A stretch of DNA of 64,000 nt from Obelidium mucronatum. Lineage: Eukaryota > Chytridiomycota > Chytridiomycetes > Chytridiales > Chytriomycetaceae. Where the stretch lies: contig JAIVFH010000077.1 in NCBI GenBank assembly GCA_025765595.1, forward strand, positions 62,001 to 126,000, written 5' to 3'. The position numbers and the translations under genes were made by a program. The notes beneath the pieces are model-generated. The model ran no database searches, was not told the DNA's origin, and saw only the letters and a list, made by a program, of their open reading frames with translations. Positions 43,711 to 57,800 of this stretch are shown piece by piece (the stretch's first letter is position 1; each line of letters starts with the position of its first letter).

Positions 43711-44454
43711 ATGCCAAACAACAAGAAACATAAAGTCAGCAAGATCAAGGTAAGATTGAGATCGACGAGTGTGTGTGTGTGTGGACACAGACTGGGTTAC
43801 TAATTGTGTTTTATCGTTTTTTCTTCTTTTTCCACCCTATACTCTTTCGTTCTGCTGTTTAGGGAGCAGAGAAGGCCCATCCGTACTCTAGGAAAGCAGG
43901 ACAGATGCGACGAGCGTTTGCTCGAGAAGAAAGAGTGGACAAGTTGAAAACAATGAAGGACGCAGACAGGATGAGAGAAGTGGATCGAATGGTTTGGTTC
44001 AAGTACGCTTTACCGGATGAAGTTGCAGCAGCCACACCTGAAATGGTTCATGACTTGATTGATCAGTTTAGTTCTCTTTTTGTTATAACATGTTTTATAT
44101 ATACGTTGATGAAAGCTGAAACCTCTCTCTCTCAGGTATATTCACCGAAATGACGATGAAGTAGAAGCACTGAAAGCCACGATTCGACCCAACCGACCAA
44201 AGCCTGCGAAACTAGGACTTTACGATATGTTGATGGGGAAAGATCGACATGAATATCGAACGGGAATGAAGGTGCCCAACATGACGGATGCAGCCAATGT
44301 TGTACGTTTGAGGCAGTGGGAGGGAGATTATAATGGAATTGGGGCCATCAAGATGGTTAGTGTTGTTGCGTCAAGTAAGCCTGGAGGCATCACGATGGAA
44401 ACGGAGGAGACGATTGAAGATGAGGAGACTGTTGAGGGTGAGAAGGGGGAATAA
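43711..44454 (+). CDS. TMA16: Tma16-like ribosome biogenesis factor
   Basis: Exons 43711-43749, 43863-44065 and 44136-44454 give 186 residues. Exon 1 encodes only MPNNKKHKVSKIK. Then GAEKAHPYSRKAGQMRRAFA and WFKYALPDE follow the Tma16 pattern (K-x-HPxSRKAxQ, then an arginine/lysine helix, then a WF motif). A C-terminal segment with DLIDQYIHRNDDEVEAL and RPNRPKPAKLG also fits. Tma16 binds pre-60S ribosomal particles in the nucleus. A first exon ending soon after the start is common in this family. The 3' end overlaps an AATAAA (44450-44455), and AT-rich sequence separates it from the next start by 62 bp. Confidence 0.85.
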
Positions 44455-44516
44455 ATATTAATTAAATATTTAAATAATTTAATTTAATTTAATTTAATTT
44501 GGACACGACGGAGAGC

Positions 44517-47500
44517 ATGGTTGACAGCCTCAGCTTCTCTGCCGACGAACTCGACCGCCTGGAGCGCGAGCTAGAGGTTCCTAAGTGTTGTTGATGTTGT
44601 TGTTGTTTGTTTGTTCGGGCGCCCTGACTTGTCTCGCTAGGCCGACATCCGCAGCCTCGCGCGGGCCCCGGACGACGCGGCGTCGTTTTCGTTCGGCGGC
44701 GACGCGTCGTTCGAGGAATCAGCCGAGCGCCAAACGCCGCCGCCGCCGCAAATCACGACGACCGCCGCCACGCCGCGCACCGCCGCGCGCGACGACTTTG
44801 GCTCCGTTTACTCCGTGGCGCTGGCGCCGACGCGCAATCTGGCGTCGACGGCGCACCGAGTCGCGTCGGCCATTCCTGCCTCCTTGTTCAAAAAAATAAT
44901 ATCATCGCCGACAAAAAACTATGTTACGAGTACGGGCGACTTGGACCCTCACAGCAGCAGTAGCACCGATGATGACGACTTGAAAATATCAAGCATGAGT
45001 CGGATATACAGGAAACCAAGTGGGGCTACTGGTGCTGGTGGGAACTCAGGCATGGGGAGAAGAACTGCGAGTCCTCATGCGAGTCCAAGGCAAAAAGCGG
45101 CTGATGCATTTGAATCTGTCGGAAATCAAAGTCGTAGTAATGTTGTTGTTGTTGGTGGTGATAAACACAATACTCGAGACCATGAGTTTACCGAAGATGA
45201 TATTTCTGAAAGATTTGACGCATTGATTGCGGATGAAATCGCAAATGTTGAAATGATGCTGGTAAGAGTTTGTGTGTGTGTCTGTTGTCTCTCTCTATTT
45301 TTTTCATACATATTTTCTTTAAGGATTCCGCACAAAATACACCGCATCCGAGATCTGTGACTGAAAGTCCTCAAATTGACCGATCGCGAGGGGGCAGTCG
45401 TCATCTTCAAGACCCACAACAACATGACCAGGAGTCAAGATATCAATCTCGTTCGGATGTACTACAGCAGAAGAAACAGGAACCGACGGAAAGACCTCAA
45501 TCTCGTTCTCCTTCACGTCAAAACTTCTTGGTGAATCCACAGAAGGAATGGAATGGTGATGGGGGACTGAATGGGGGTGGATCGAGTATTCTGCGTCAAA
45601 GTAGACAAGTTTCGATGCATGGAGGACAACAGATTGATACTGTTGACAGGCCTCCAACTCGGTCTCCATCGCGTCAGGATTTCTCCATTAACGATTCACA
45701 GCAGGAGCGGAATAGGAGCGGGGATGTGAATGGCGGTGGCTCAAGGATTCTTCATCGAAGCAGACAACTTTCGGTGCCTGGAGGACAACAGATTGATACT
45801 ATTGACAGGACGCAAACTCGGTCTCCATCGCGTCAAGATATCCTGGCATCTGAAAATCAGCAGGAGCGGAATAGGAGTGGGGATGTGAATGGCGGCGGCT
45901 CAAGGATTCTCCATCGAAGCAGACAACTTTCGGTGCCTGGAGGACAACAGTTTGATACTGTTGAGAGGCCTCAAACTCGGTCTCCGTCGCGTCAGAATTT
46001 CTCTATGGATGATGCACAGCAGGAACGGAATAGGAGCGGGGATGTGAATGCCGGCGGATCAAGGATTCTCCATCGAAGCAGACAAATGTCAGTGCCTGGA
46101 GGACAACAGCTTGACAATGTTGAGAGGCCTCAAACTCGGTCTCCATCGCGTCAAGATTTCCTGGCATCTGAAAATCCACAGCAGGAACGAAACAGGAATG
46201 GAGACATGAATGGTGGATCGAGTATTCTGCATCGAAGCAGACAAATTTCAATGCATGGAGGACAGCAGATTGATACTGTTGAGAGGCCTCAAACTCGGTC
46301 TCCATCGCGTCAAGATTTCCTGGCATCTGAAAATCCACAGCAGGAACGAAACAGGAATGGAGACATGAATGGTGGATCGAGTATTCTGCATCGAAGCAGA
46401 CAAATTTCAATGCATGGAGGACAACAGATTGATACTGTTGAGAGGCCTCAAACTCGGTCTCCATCGCGTCAAGATTTCCTGGCATCTGAAAATTCACAGC
46501 AGGAACGAAACAGGAATGGAGACATGAATGGTGGATCGAGTATTCTGCATCGAAGCAGACAAGTTTCGGTGCATGACGGACAACAGAATCAAGATGTACA
46601 GAGGCCTCAAACTCGGTCTCCTTCGCGTCAAAATATCCTGGAATCTGAAAATGCACAGCAGGAACGGAAAAGGAGTGGGGATGTGAATGCCGGCGGCTCA
46701 AGTATTCTCCATCGAAGCGGACAACTTTCGGTGCCTGGAGGACAACAGATTGATACTGTTGAGAGGCCTCAAACTCGGTCTCCGTCGCGTCAGAATTTCT
46801 CAACAGATGATTCGCTGCAGGCACGGAATAGGAGTGGGGATATGAATGGTGGATCAAGTATTCTGCATCGAAGCAGACAAGTGTCGGTGCATGGAGGACA
46901 ACAGAATCAAGATGTACAGAGGAAACAGGAACCACCAGCAGAAATTTGGTCAAGGCAACAATCTCGGTCTCCCTCACGTCAAAATTTTTCGGCGACTGAT
47001 GATATGCAGAAGGCGTTGAATGGGGACGGGGAAATGATTGGTGGTTCAAGTATTCTGCGCAAAAGTAGGGATGGTTTGAGTTACTCCACACAGCAGTTGG
47101 CTCAAGACCAACTTAGGATGCCGCAGGACCAGCAACCGCTTGAAGCTTGGTCAAAACAACAATCGCGCTCGCCGTCACGTCAAAATTTTGCGGCAACTGA
47201 TGATACGCAGAAGGGGTTGAATAGGGACGGGGAAATGATTGGTGGATCAAGTATTCTGCGCAAAAGTAGGGATGGTTTGAGTCACCCCACACAACAGGTG
47301 GCTCAAGACCAACTGAGGATGGAGCAGAGCCAACAAACGCTTGAAGCTTGGTCAAGGCAGCAATCTCAGTCTTCATCACGTCAAAATCTTTCAAAATCCG
47401 ACGATGGACGGATGGGATGGAATGGAGAAGGTCGTAGACACAATAGTTTTGAGGCTTTACAGCAGCAGGAAGCTGAAGAGCAAAGGAATAGCTCACTTGC

Positions 47501-48725
47501 GATAACCTCCGAAGCACTAGCGTCCTCTGGAAAGTTGTCGTCAGGAAAAAGTTCGGGTTCCGTTGGTCGGAACGCAGAAACGGTTGGACGTGATACGAGA
47601 CCGATCTTGCCCGCACGGACAAGTGGGTCCAGCGCGGAAATATACACAGGAAATCAAGCTGATAGTGGAGGATCGTTGAAAGGAGAATCTATAGCCGATG
47701 GCGTCTATACTTTCCAGAAACAACGCCAAACGTCAACGAATGTACTAAACGCGCAGTCTGCTAAAGATGTTACATCTGAAAGAAAGACGGCCAGTCGAAG
47801 TCACTCACGGTCTCCATCACGGGAAACTCTCAATGAGGCTTTTCATAGGCAGCTTTATAGAACTGTAGGAGGGTCATCATCACGAGAATTTGTAGGCGAT
47901 CCTCTACTTCAACAGAGATCTCGAGCTTCATCAAGGTCTCCATCGAGGCCTACCTTATCGCCAGATTATGAATTGAGACCTGGAGCAGAAGTGAGGGAAG
48001 CAATGCATGCTGGCCCACCTTCAGAAAGTGGTGTCACGGAGGCTTACTATTATTCGCGGCAATCGCTTGACAACACAGCAGCAGCAACTGAACAAAAGCC
48101 TACGCAGTCACCAACAAAAACAGCGCCACCACCGCAGTTTGGAAGTGTGGGATACATATCAGGAAGGAACAGCATCTCGCAAAGCACGCCAATGTTGAGA
48201 AGCAAGTCCCCATCGTCTTCAAATGCTTTGCGAGAGATTGCTGGGTCTTTTAGTCAAGAGCATGCTGCATCGTCGCCTTCCATGAATGCGTATCCGAACT
48301 TCCTTGAACGGCCTTTGGGTGGTGGTGGTGGTGGTGTTGGTGTTGGTGTTGGTGGAGGAGGAGGAGGAGGAGGAGGAGGAGGATTGAGAAACGAAATCCC
48401 AACAGATTTTGAGGCTCGGAAAAGAAGCCGCTCTCAGAATCGGTTGGGCGCCAGTGGTAGTAGGGCTGGACCCAAAAGCCCGTTGAGTAGAGCTTTAGAT
48501 ATGGAGAGCGAGCCAGAGAATTTTGAGCGGGCTTCTCCTGCTAGAATGGATCCTTTTGTCATGGCTGATGAGAGGAAGGAAGCTCGTCCGTTTGTGAAGC
48601 CGCCGCTTCCACCACCGATTCATACCGGCGCTGCTCCAGCAGCTGGTGGTGGTGGTAGTGGAAGGGGTGCGTCCGTTATATCTGATGGAAGACGGAGTGG
48701 GTCTGTTCTGGACGTGTCACCGCCA

Positions 48726-48779
<54 letters not shown>

Positions 48780-51582
48780 CAGCAAAATCAGCCCATCTCA
48801 GCTTTATCAAATACTTCTCGCCAGAGCTCACACCACAGCCTGCAATCTGTGTTGATGAAATCGACCCCTAATTTGGCCACGATTGCGAACCCGCAAGTGA
48901 AACATAGTATGATGAACCTAAATAATCAAGGGCATGCGATTATACCAAGTGTTGTTGATAAAGTGGAATCCGGGGTGAGCAGGAAAGCAGTGGGGCATTT
49001 ACCGGAAGATGAAGGAAGTCGAGGTAAACCAACAGTTATCCCAAAAAAGAATCGAAGAAGCCTCTTGCATCTAAGCAGCGAATTTTTTTTTTTTGACATG
49101 ATTATTAGCGGTTGTGAATGCACTTCGAACACTTCAAGAGAAAGTTGCGAAACTTGAAGGGGAAAAGGAGCAAGCCAAGGCCAAAATTGAAACATTGGAA
49201 TCTGATTTGGTGACGACCAAGCATCTTTTACAGCATGAGCGAACGAGGGCGAATACTGCTGAGCCTCTGGCTCCACCGCCGCCCATGAACCGTGCGCCGT
49301 CACCAGTTGGTACCAAAGGGGCTCATACATATTATCATCAAGAAGATGCAGAAAGCAGTGACGGAGATTTTACGCGGAAAATTGGTGAGAATTCAGATAG
49401 GAACCTCTGTACATGAATCTTGACCTGTGTTTTTCTTTTCCTTCGTTTCTCCTCAGCCCTGGAAACCGAGCTTCAATCTGCCAAACGCAAAGCATTCATT
49501 TTGGAGAGACAACTCGAACGGTTCCGAGACCTTCAGCATTTGACTGCTTCTGAACGAGATGAAGCGATTTTGGAGCTGAATTTATTAAAGGATGAGATTC
49601 GAATGGGAGAGTCACGGCTTTCCGGTGTTGGAAAGACGGCGGCTACTGCGACTCGAAATGGTGGGAGAAACCGGACTCGGTCGCCATCAGCCAGGGCGAG
49701 AAGCCCGCCAAGGAAGCAGCGGCAACAGTCCCAGCAGCCACCGCATTGGCGGATTCCGTCTCCTGATAAAAGGAAGCAGGAGGAGGATGCTGGTGTTGAT
49801 GCTGATAGGGAGGATTCTGAGTCATATGTTCTTCCTCGTCCGCGAAGTGCCTTGGGTAGTAGTGCAAAACATCAGCAGAATAAACAGCAACAGCAACGAA
49901 AGGAACAACAACAACAACAGGAGAAGGAGCAGTTGGAGCAAACGCAGGAGATCCGGCCTTCTCAGAGGGAGGAAGATGAAAGCAGCTTTTTGGAAAAGGA
50001 GGACATTCAAGGGCTCTTGAGTGAAATTGAGTTTGTTCGTCAGCGAGGGAAAGATGGACACATGCGTGTTCAAGCGGCTGTGAGAAGGCAGAAACAGAAT
50101 GAAAGCAGTAGCAACAGTAGCACGATGCATGCAAGAGAGAGCAGCAGCTCGAAAGCCAAGAGACACTCCTCATTGGCGAAGTCTGAACATGTGGAGGTAT
50201 ACTTTGTCCATAACGTTTAACTATCACTTCCCATCTCACTCCTAATTTTTTTTGCTCAGGATCCTCATTGGCGAAGGATAGATGCATCCCGACCGCCAAT
50301 ACCGCTCTCGTCTATAGGAAAGAGTCCTTTGGCGGCCAAGTCACCACATAATCGATCTCTCTCCAGGTCCAGAGCAGACTATGAAGAAAATGAGACGGGC
50401 TATGCGAGAGACATGCCGTTTGTAGTTGGAACGGTGAGATGTGTTTTTGGATATTTTTTTTTTTTCAAATGACTAACAAAATGCGGTTTTAAAAAGAGCA
50501 CGAATAAGTCTCATTCTGTGACTGCCAACTTGCAAACTGTGTATTCTTTACTGAAGGCCCATAATCCAGCGTTATGTTCAGTATGCACCAAAAGGAAGAA
50601 AAATGCGGCTACCGCTGCTGGTTTGTGTTAATCCCTTTTCATGCTTGATCTATGTTGCTGAACGTTGGGTTTTCAGACTCAACGGGATCCTACTCTCCAA
50701 GTCAGTCACATCGTTCGGATAATGAAAGCGATCATTCCCATCATCATCGTAAAATTGCTGAAGCATCTTCAGGACTGGCTGAAATGAGTAAATTGAAATC
50801 TGTGTTGGCTACATTGCAGAATGATTTCAATCGTTTGAAGCTGTGAGTACTCTGGTTTCTCTAAAAGCAAACGGTCGATGAAACAAAACTTGTTCCAAAA
50901 TTACAGCCATTATCAAAGCTTGGTACAGTATTATGATTCCGTTTCAGAGGAGATGACAAGGAGTAGTAAGAAGAAGAATCACAACATGAAAGCCGAGCGC
51001 GCAAGATTACACGAAATTGGAAAGGAATTGAAGGAAGTGATTGCAAATATGGAGTCAAAAGTGAGTCATCGGTGATTCTCTTTTTTTTGTAACCTGTTGT
51101 CTTGTGATATTTGTTAGAGTGACCAGATTTCGATTTTGAGAGAAATTATTTCAAGCAACTCTAATATTTCTGGTAGTGTTGGAGGGGAGAAGACAAAAAC
51201 AAGAAGTGGAAGCAGGAGCCGGCAGACAACACAGACTAAAACTGTGCGGCGACCTGTTACTCCAGCTCATTCGTATGGAATGCACGAAAGCCAGTTTGCT
51301 GGACTTTCACATCAGCAGCAGCAGCAGCGAAGAGATGCACAGGACAGCACTTATGAAAGCGAAAGTGCGACCGATGGTTATATCTGTCGCGGTCGAAATG
51401 CCAGTTCAACACCTCGATCTCGACATGGCAGCAGCCAATCGCAACCCTCCATGAATAATGGGAGCTGTGGTGTTTTCAAAAACGACGCAAGGAGTATGAG
51501 TCCTGCAAAGAAAGCTGCTGGGTTGACTTTGCTGAGGAGTAGCATGAAAGTACAACAGGCTTTCGGAGATGCAATGAAGTGA
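44517..51582 (+). CDS. Cep57-like centrosome/spindle-pole protein with a long N-terminal repeat array
   Basis: Ten exons (44517-44576, 44641-45261, 45324-49023, 49109-49384, 49457-50196, 50260-50433, 50497-50620, 50677-50842, 50907-51060, 51118-51582) keep frame for 2,159 residues. The C-terminal third is diagnostic: coiled coils (VNALRTLQEKVAKLEGEKEQ; LETELQSAKRKAFILERQLE), then MPFVVGTSTNKSHSVTANLQ and TVYSLLKAHNPALCSVC, then LAEMSKLKSVLATLQNDFNR and LKEVIANMESKSDQISILRE. These correspond to the microtubule-binding region of Cep57, which sits at centrioles and spindle poles. The N-terminal 1,400 residues hold a GC-rich A/P/R-rich exon 2 (44641-44880), a 12-copy repeat array, a poly-glycine run (48319-48382) and a poly-glutamine run of about 23 (48726-48783). 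Animal Cep57 is about 500 residues, so the N-terminal extension is extraordinary. Confidence 0.85.
45478..47410 (+). repeat. Tandem repeat of about 159 nt (53 residues), about 12 copies, inside the Cep57-like gene
   Basis: Each unit reads approximately RPQTRSPSRQ, then xFxxxExxQQERNRxGD, then xNGGSSILHRSRQxSxxG, then GQQxDTVE. Copies 5, 6 and 7 (about 46130-46610) are almost identical in DNA, so amplification is recent. Copies 10 to 12 are diverged, carrying WSRQQSRSPSRQNF. The RSPSR core resembles SR-kinase or CDK sites. Confidence 0.9.
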
Positions 51583-51834
51583 GCAGAACAGAGTGTAAAA
51601 AACAATAGATAATTTATTTAATCTTAACGAAGATCTATGTTCACCTAAGTTTGTTCCAGCCGAACAGGAAGATACAGTTCTAAACTAAGCCGAAAAGATC
51701 TTGAACAGACGTGTTCATGCAGATTCTTTGATAGCTGTGAATTCTGTTTTGCTTCGCAGTACTGCTTTGAAAGCGAAAATCCAGGGCAACTTGCAGAATC
51801 TAAAATATTTTAAATTTCCAGCTGGAACCAATTT

Positions 51835-54800
51835 ATGGCACAAGCCCAGTTCTTTACATGGGTTTTCCTGCTCTTGACTGCCTTCGCCACTGGTGATCCA
51901 CTGGCGGATTGCCCATCGCTTATCGCGAAAGGGTCGATAGAGCGAATCGATCGATCGGACCTCTCATGTTTGGAGACCAAAAATTCTGCCAAGAGTCTGT
52001 CTCCATGCGAGTATATCCAGACGGGGGACTACTACGCAATAATGCAGCGTTTGTACAAATTGAAATTCAAAAATGAAGTCGGTTTTGTTGATTGTTTGAT
52101 CGTAGCTAACGCCAACTTGGTGATATACAAGGGTCTGCCTGGAGATGCCAGTTCACCTACTTGGACCACGAATCTCGACGGAAACCCAATCAATATTCAG
52201 GATTATTCTCTTACTATCGATGTGGGTGGCCTCATTTCAGTGCGGTTCCAAGGTTCTGAGATCAAGGCAGCTGCTTTGATTGCCTCCAACGCAATAACCT
52301 ATCTGTGCCTCCACCCATCTGGAACTATAAGAGCTTATGACTCAAGTCTTTCATTGGCTTGGGTTAATCCTTCAACGCCTGGTTTTGGCCAATGTCTTGT
52401 TCCTGGAGAGTCCCTCCAGCTTGGTCAGTATTTACAAGCAGGATCTTATTCTGCCCGGATGGAAGGTATTTGATTTTATTATAACTGTTTTGTATTTTGT
52501 ATTCTGACTCCTATCTCCTATTCTTAGTGGATGCCAATCTGGTCATCCATGATGGAACGAGAAAAGTTTGGACGACAGGACTCGATGGAAACATATTCGG
52601 AAACTATAGTTTCGCGATGCATCCCACAAAACGAGCAGCTTCTGTCCTGGATTCACTTGAATTTCCTGTCAGGGCCATTATGTTTGACCAAGATGTTGAC
52701 GTTGTTTGTTTGAGGGAGGATGGAAATCTGTACGTGAGATATTCAAGTGAATTTACATGGAATCCGTTTCCGTCTCTTCAATTTTCGGATGCTGGTTGTG
52801 GTGCTAGAGGTGACAGCGGGTCCAGGGCTGGTCATGCTGAGACATGTCTTGCAGTCGGCCAGACGCTGTCGGCATGCCAGTTCATGATCACAAAAGATGC
52901 AATCGCCTTTTGGGATCATGGTCGGTTTTATTTCGGAGTTTGGAAGGACTTTCGTTATTTCGGGCAATATTCTGCCGAATATTTTGGAGATTCTCCTTTG
53001 CTTGTTGCCAATAGAAATTCCACTGTCTCTGTATTTTCAAGAGATGGAGTTTCGCTGGCGGAATTAGGAGCAGCAAATGAGTTTGTTGCTACGCATTTAT
53101 GCCTACAACACAGAGGCCATTTGATCTTCCACAGTGGATTGCAGCTTCTTGGTTGCCTCAAGGAACACGAACCAAAGTTCTCGAGTTTGACTTTTGGTTC
53201 ACAAAAGGGTGTATGCTTGCTTCCTGGCGCCATTTTGGATCAATGCCAGTCGCTTAGGATCAATGGTCACTTACTTACAATGAAAGGTTTCTGTTTGGAG
53301 CATTTATGTCGATATAATATTCTTACCTGAATCTAGACGGAAATCTTTATTTCTATGCGTCCAATACGTTAAAGTGGACAACCGATCGACCCTTTGAGAG
53401 ATTTTCAGGAAACTATATGACTGTCACGGCGGCCGACGGCTATTCTTCCTTGGAAATAATGAGCGAAGAAGGAGCATTGTTATCGGATTTTTCTGCCTAC
53501 GGGAGTTTGCCAACATTATGTCTGATGACATCTGGGGAGCTTGTTTTACGGGCAGAAGGCATAGCCATTTGGTCCCCACCTCCTGTTGTCGGTTTCTCCG
53601 TACGAAGGTGCTTGCCAGTTGGTGACACAAGACGATTCTTTGGAACCAGCGCCTTAAGCTGCATAGATCACCTTTCATATGTCCGTCAATGCAGATACAT
53701 AAGAAATGGAAACTTTTACTTGGAACTGAATTGTATGTATCTCTTGTTGTTTTTGCAGAGAACTGATGGTTGGTAATATAGATAATGGAGTTCTGATGAT
53801 TTCAACCAAATCGGACTTTGATGAACTCTCTACAATTTGGCGGTCGAGTGATGATGAACATGCGTTCGGAGTTTATCGGTTCAACATTTCAACGATGGGA
53901 ATCTATGCTTCAAACGGATCACGAGTAGATGGCTGGGATCTGCCAAAGGGCTCACCGCCTGCTACACACTTTTGTCTTCATTTCGACGGAAATTTGGCCC
54001 TCTATTCTAACAATGATGTAATTTGGTCAAGACCCCGTATTACTGGTTTTGGGAATAATGAATGCGCTTCGAGAAGGAGTGTTGGAAAATTACGAATCCA
54101 TAACGGCACTTACGTAAGTTGTCTGTTACGGGGAGACTCTATGAAGCCGTGTGACTACGTTGCGACTGGGGATACAGTCTTACTGTTCAGAGGTATCATT
54201 TCCAATCACTTTTATCAGTCGCATTTTTGGTGTCCATCTGCCATCTGACATAAATAATGCAGCTGATGCGAATCTAATACTGTCTGACACTTCTTCAAGG
54301 CAGCAACTCTGGACAACTGGGCTGGTTGGAAACATTTGGGGTGAACGCTATGAATTTTCCTATCAATCCGATGGAAATATGGTTATCTATGATGCAAATC
54401 TGTTTCCTCTCCTGGCCTGGAGTAATTCGTCCAGTCCTCATTCAACTGATTTGTGCGTGACGTCAAATGGCCTCGTTCTCTATGATGGAATGGACACTGT
54501 CTGGGAAGCTCCGTCGATTGAAGGCTTCAGCCAATGTCGCCCTGTTGGACATCATGCCAAAATCAATGGCAATGAGCATACATGCTTAAGACCTGGCGAA
54601 CAGCTCCTTTCATGCCAGTATCTTCGAGCTGGCTCGATTTATTTGTTGATGCAAAGTAGGAACTCTTCTTTATTTTGTTTACTGTTAATTGATTCCATTG
54701 AACTATAGCTGATGGAATTCTGTCACTCTTCTCTGACTATCCCTTCAAAACCACGTTAAGAGACAGTACTGACTTTCCGTATGCGACTCGACAAAAGAGT

Positions 54801-57800
54801 AAATTACGCTGGGCGAGCTCTGAAACATCTTTTGATCCTGCGTGTGGTCCATGGAATGCATCATGCGGGGGAAACTTCAAGTTTGAACTCTCATCCAATG
54901 GCACAATGTCCATTCATTCAGCGCTCCAAGCCGCAGTGGCGCAATATTCAGTAAATTCAACTTCTGAGGATTTGCAACTCTGTTTACAAAGTGATGGTGA
55001 CTTTGTTTTATACGATGAGCATGTAGGCGTTTGGGCGTATCCGTCGAAATCTGGCTTTCAAGATGGCGAAAAGTGTGGTCCTCGAGGAGGTTCGCCATCA
55101 TCACTTAATGATCCGTACCAGGCCTGTTTTGTGGCAGGAGATATTATTTCCGATTGCAGCTATATGCGTGTTGGGAGCTATTACTTGACAATGCATCGAT
55201 TTTTGCCTGGTAATCTGGCGATTTATAACGGTACACGGGGAAGCTCTGTCCAAGTTTGGGAGTCCTCATATCCAGTGTATTCAAATCAAGAAAACTGGAT
55301 CCGTATAAGTTCTGGTCTTTCGGAACCGTACCTGTTTTTTACAGAAGGATACTGCTTGCGACTCGAAGACGACTATTTTCAAATGGTTAACTCCGGAAAT
55401 AAGAAAGATCGCTTCGATCTGAGCAGTATTCGTGGCTTCATTCGTGTTCGCCCAAATACAGCTTGGAGCAACTGGGGTCCCAATATGACGACCATCGGAA
55501 GCCAATATGCCTCTTCATGGGAATATTTTTATGCAAACGAACAGTATGTTCTGATTTCGAAAGGTATCAGCACGAATTTGGATATGATTAGATATGCTCA
55601 ACACTAAATTTGAGTGTAGATTGCGACCTCCAATTTTACAGCAACACCTCATTGTTGTGGTTTTCGAATACCACGCTGCTCTCTGAATATGGGTGTGCTA
55701 TCTATCTTCAAGGTGACGGTGTAGTAACAGTTGGTGTGAGATCTGGAAGGAAAGCAAGTTCAAATAATGTAGTTGTTGCTAGCGATCCAGTTGGCCCGTT
55801 TTTTAATGGGGCAGTCTTGTGTGTAGAAGTAGGAAGGGTGGTTCTGCGGGATGCCAATGACAATATTGTATGGAATAGCTTGGATGCGAGACGGGTTAAT
55901 GACACAACTACTGTCGGATTTCAGCAAAATGGAAGCATTTGCGGACCGTTGGGACATTACAAAACTTTCAAAAACGGGCTGATATTGGCAAATTGTATAT
56001 TGCCCGGTCAGCTCCTCCAAGTTTGTCAATATTTGAGAATTGGGTCATACTATTTGAATATGACGGGTAAGTTCTGTTTACAGTATAATCATCATTAAAC
56101 TGGACTCATTTCAAGAATACTCGAACCTTGAACTGAATTATGGGCGGCCGGTGACAGCAGATTCCACATTAGTGTGGAAATCCGCCGACAGAACTAGGTC
56201 TAAAAATATGTACGGGGCGTACAAACTATTCTCCAACGGAAGCTTCTATTTTTGGGACACTAACCGGTCAAACCGGGATACAAGTTCAGTAGACTTGATG
56301 ACTGGAATCGATTCAGACGAGTTTTGTTTACTAAGTACGGGAACGTTTGGTTTATTTTCAAATGACTCCATTGTTTGGTCTCGGCCGAACAGGAATGGCT
56401 TCAACGGATTCAACGATGATGTTTGCTGGAACCAACCAGATTCTGAGACCAAGGCGATATTATCTGTTGGACATTACCGATTACGCGAAAGAATGCAAAT
56501 CTCATGCATGAAACGCGGCGAAACGATGCAGCCATGTCAGCGAATGACTGCAGGAAACTATTCCCTTGGCTTCCAGATGCTGTTTGACATGTCCTCCCCC
56601 AAACTCATCCAAACTCAAGGAAATTTGGTTTTGGTCACCGGAATCGATTTGTTTGAGAACGTAATTTGGTCGGTCAATGCCAGATTTACAGCGCGCAGGC
56701 AAATCCAATTGTCGTTTGATGAGAGTGGTGATATTGTTGTGTATGACGGAAAATCTGTTGTATCCAATTTGGGAACAACGATTGGAAAAGACTCCTCGGA
56801 TTTTTGCGTCCAATCAGATGGCCGCCTTGTCTTGTATAACATTGTTGGGGATGTGTGGGATGAAGTTTGGTCGAATCCGAAAGAAAATGGGTTCAATGGG
56901 TTTGGAGGCGATCGATGTGGCTTTGTGGGGCATAAAGAAAGCATTAATGATCAGAACGCCGTCTGTATGCATCCCGGAGATAGTTTCCGATCCTGTCAGT
57001 TTATGAATGTTGGGGACTATTTTTTTACTATCAATGGTAATTTTTTTTATCTGCCTTCTTAATTCCAGATTCTGATCATCTTTATTGATATAAGCAAACT
57101 CCACGGCTGTGGTTTATAAAGGAACACGGGCCATGATCAAGAAAATTATTTGGAGCAGTATTATCGAATATTCTCCATCCATTGAGGCCAAGTTTGTGTT
57201 TGGCATGGACCATTATGTCAACATCACAAACGGCCAATTGTGGAATCCTAACATTACTTTGATCGACGCGGCGATTTCAAAGCAAGCTGATCAACTGTGC
57301 CTCCTTCCTGACGGAAGCCTTTCGCTTTTCGATTCCAAAAATACTGCACTTTGGACTGCTGGCATTCCATCGCGTGCGTTCAAGAGTCAGCAATTGTTGG
57401 TTCAAGGTAGAGAATGCGGTAACGTGGGTCATTGGAGGCCTGCCATCAATGGAATATTGAGGAAGTGTATGCTTCCTGGAGAAAATCTGCGGATCTGCCA
57501 GTGGATGAATATAGATGATTTGTGGTTCACATGGGCAGGTCCGTGGTATTCTTTTTTGTTGCTTTATATTCTTAGTTGGAACTGATGTTTTATGTCCACA
57601 GCTCGCATCAATTCGTTTGATAATGTGGAATTGATGCTGTATCGAGGAGGAATGTATTTCAAATCTGAAGTTTTGTGGTCAGCGGGTACCAATATTCCCA
57701 ATTCTCTATTTTCGATGCTATATTTCGAGTACCAAACCAACGGGAACCTGGTACTGACGACGAATGGAACTGAAGTGGTCGGAGTCACGAATTTATTGAC

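Noticed and set aside
46003..47091. A 362-codon frame on the minus strand inside the Cep57-like gene
   Set aside because: It is the antisense of the tandem repeat; a repeat unit without stops on the opposite strand produces a long frame automatically. The plus-strand frame carries the conserved gene.
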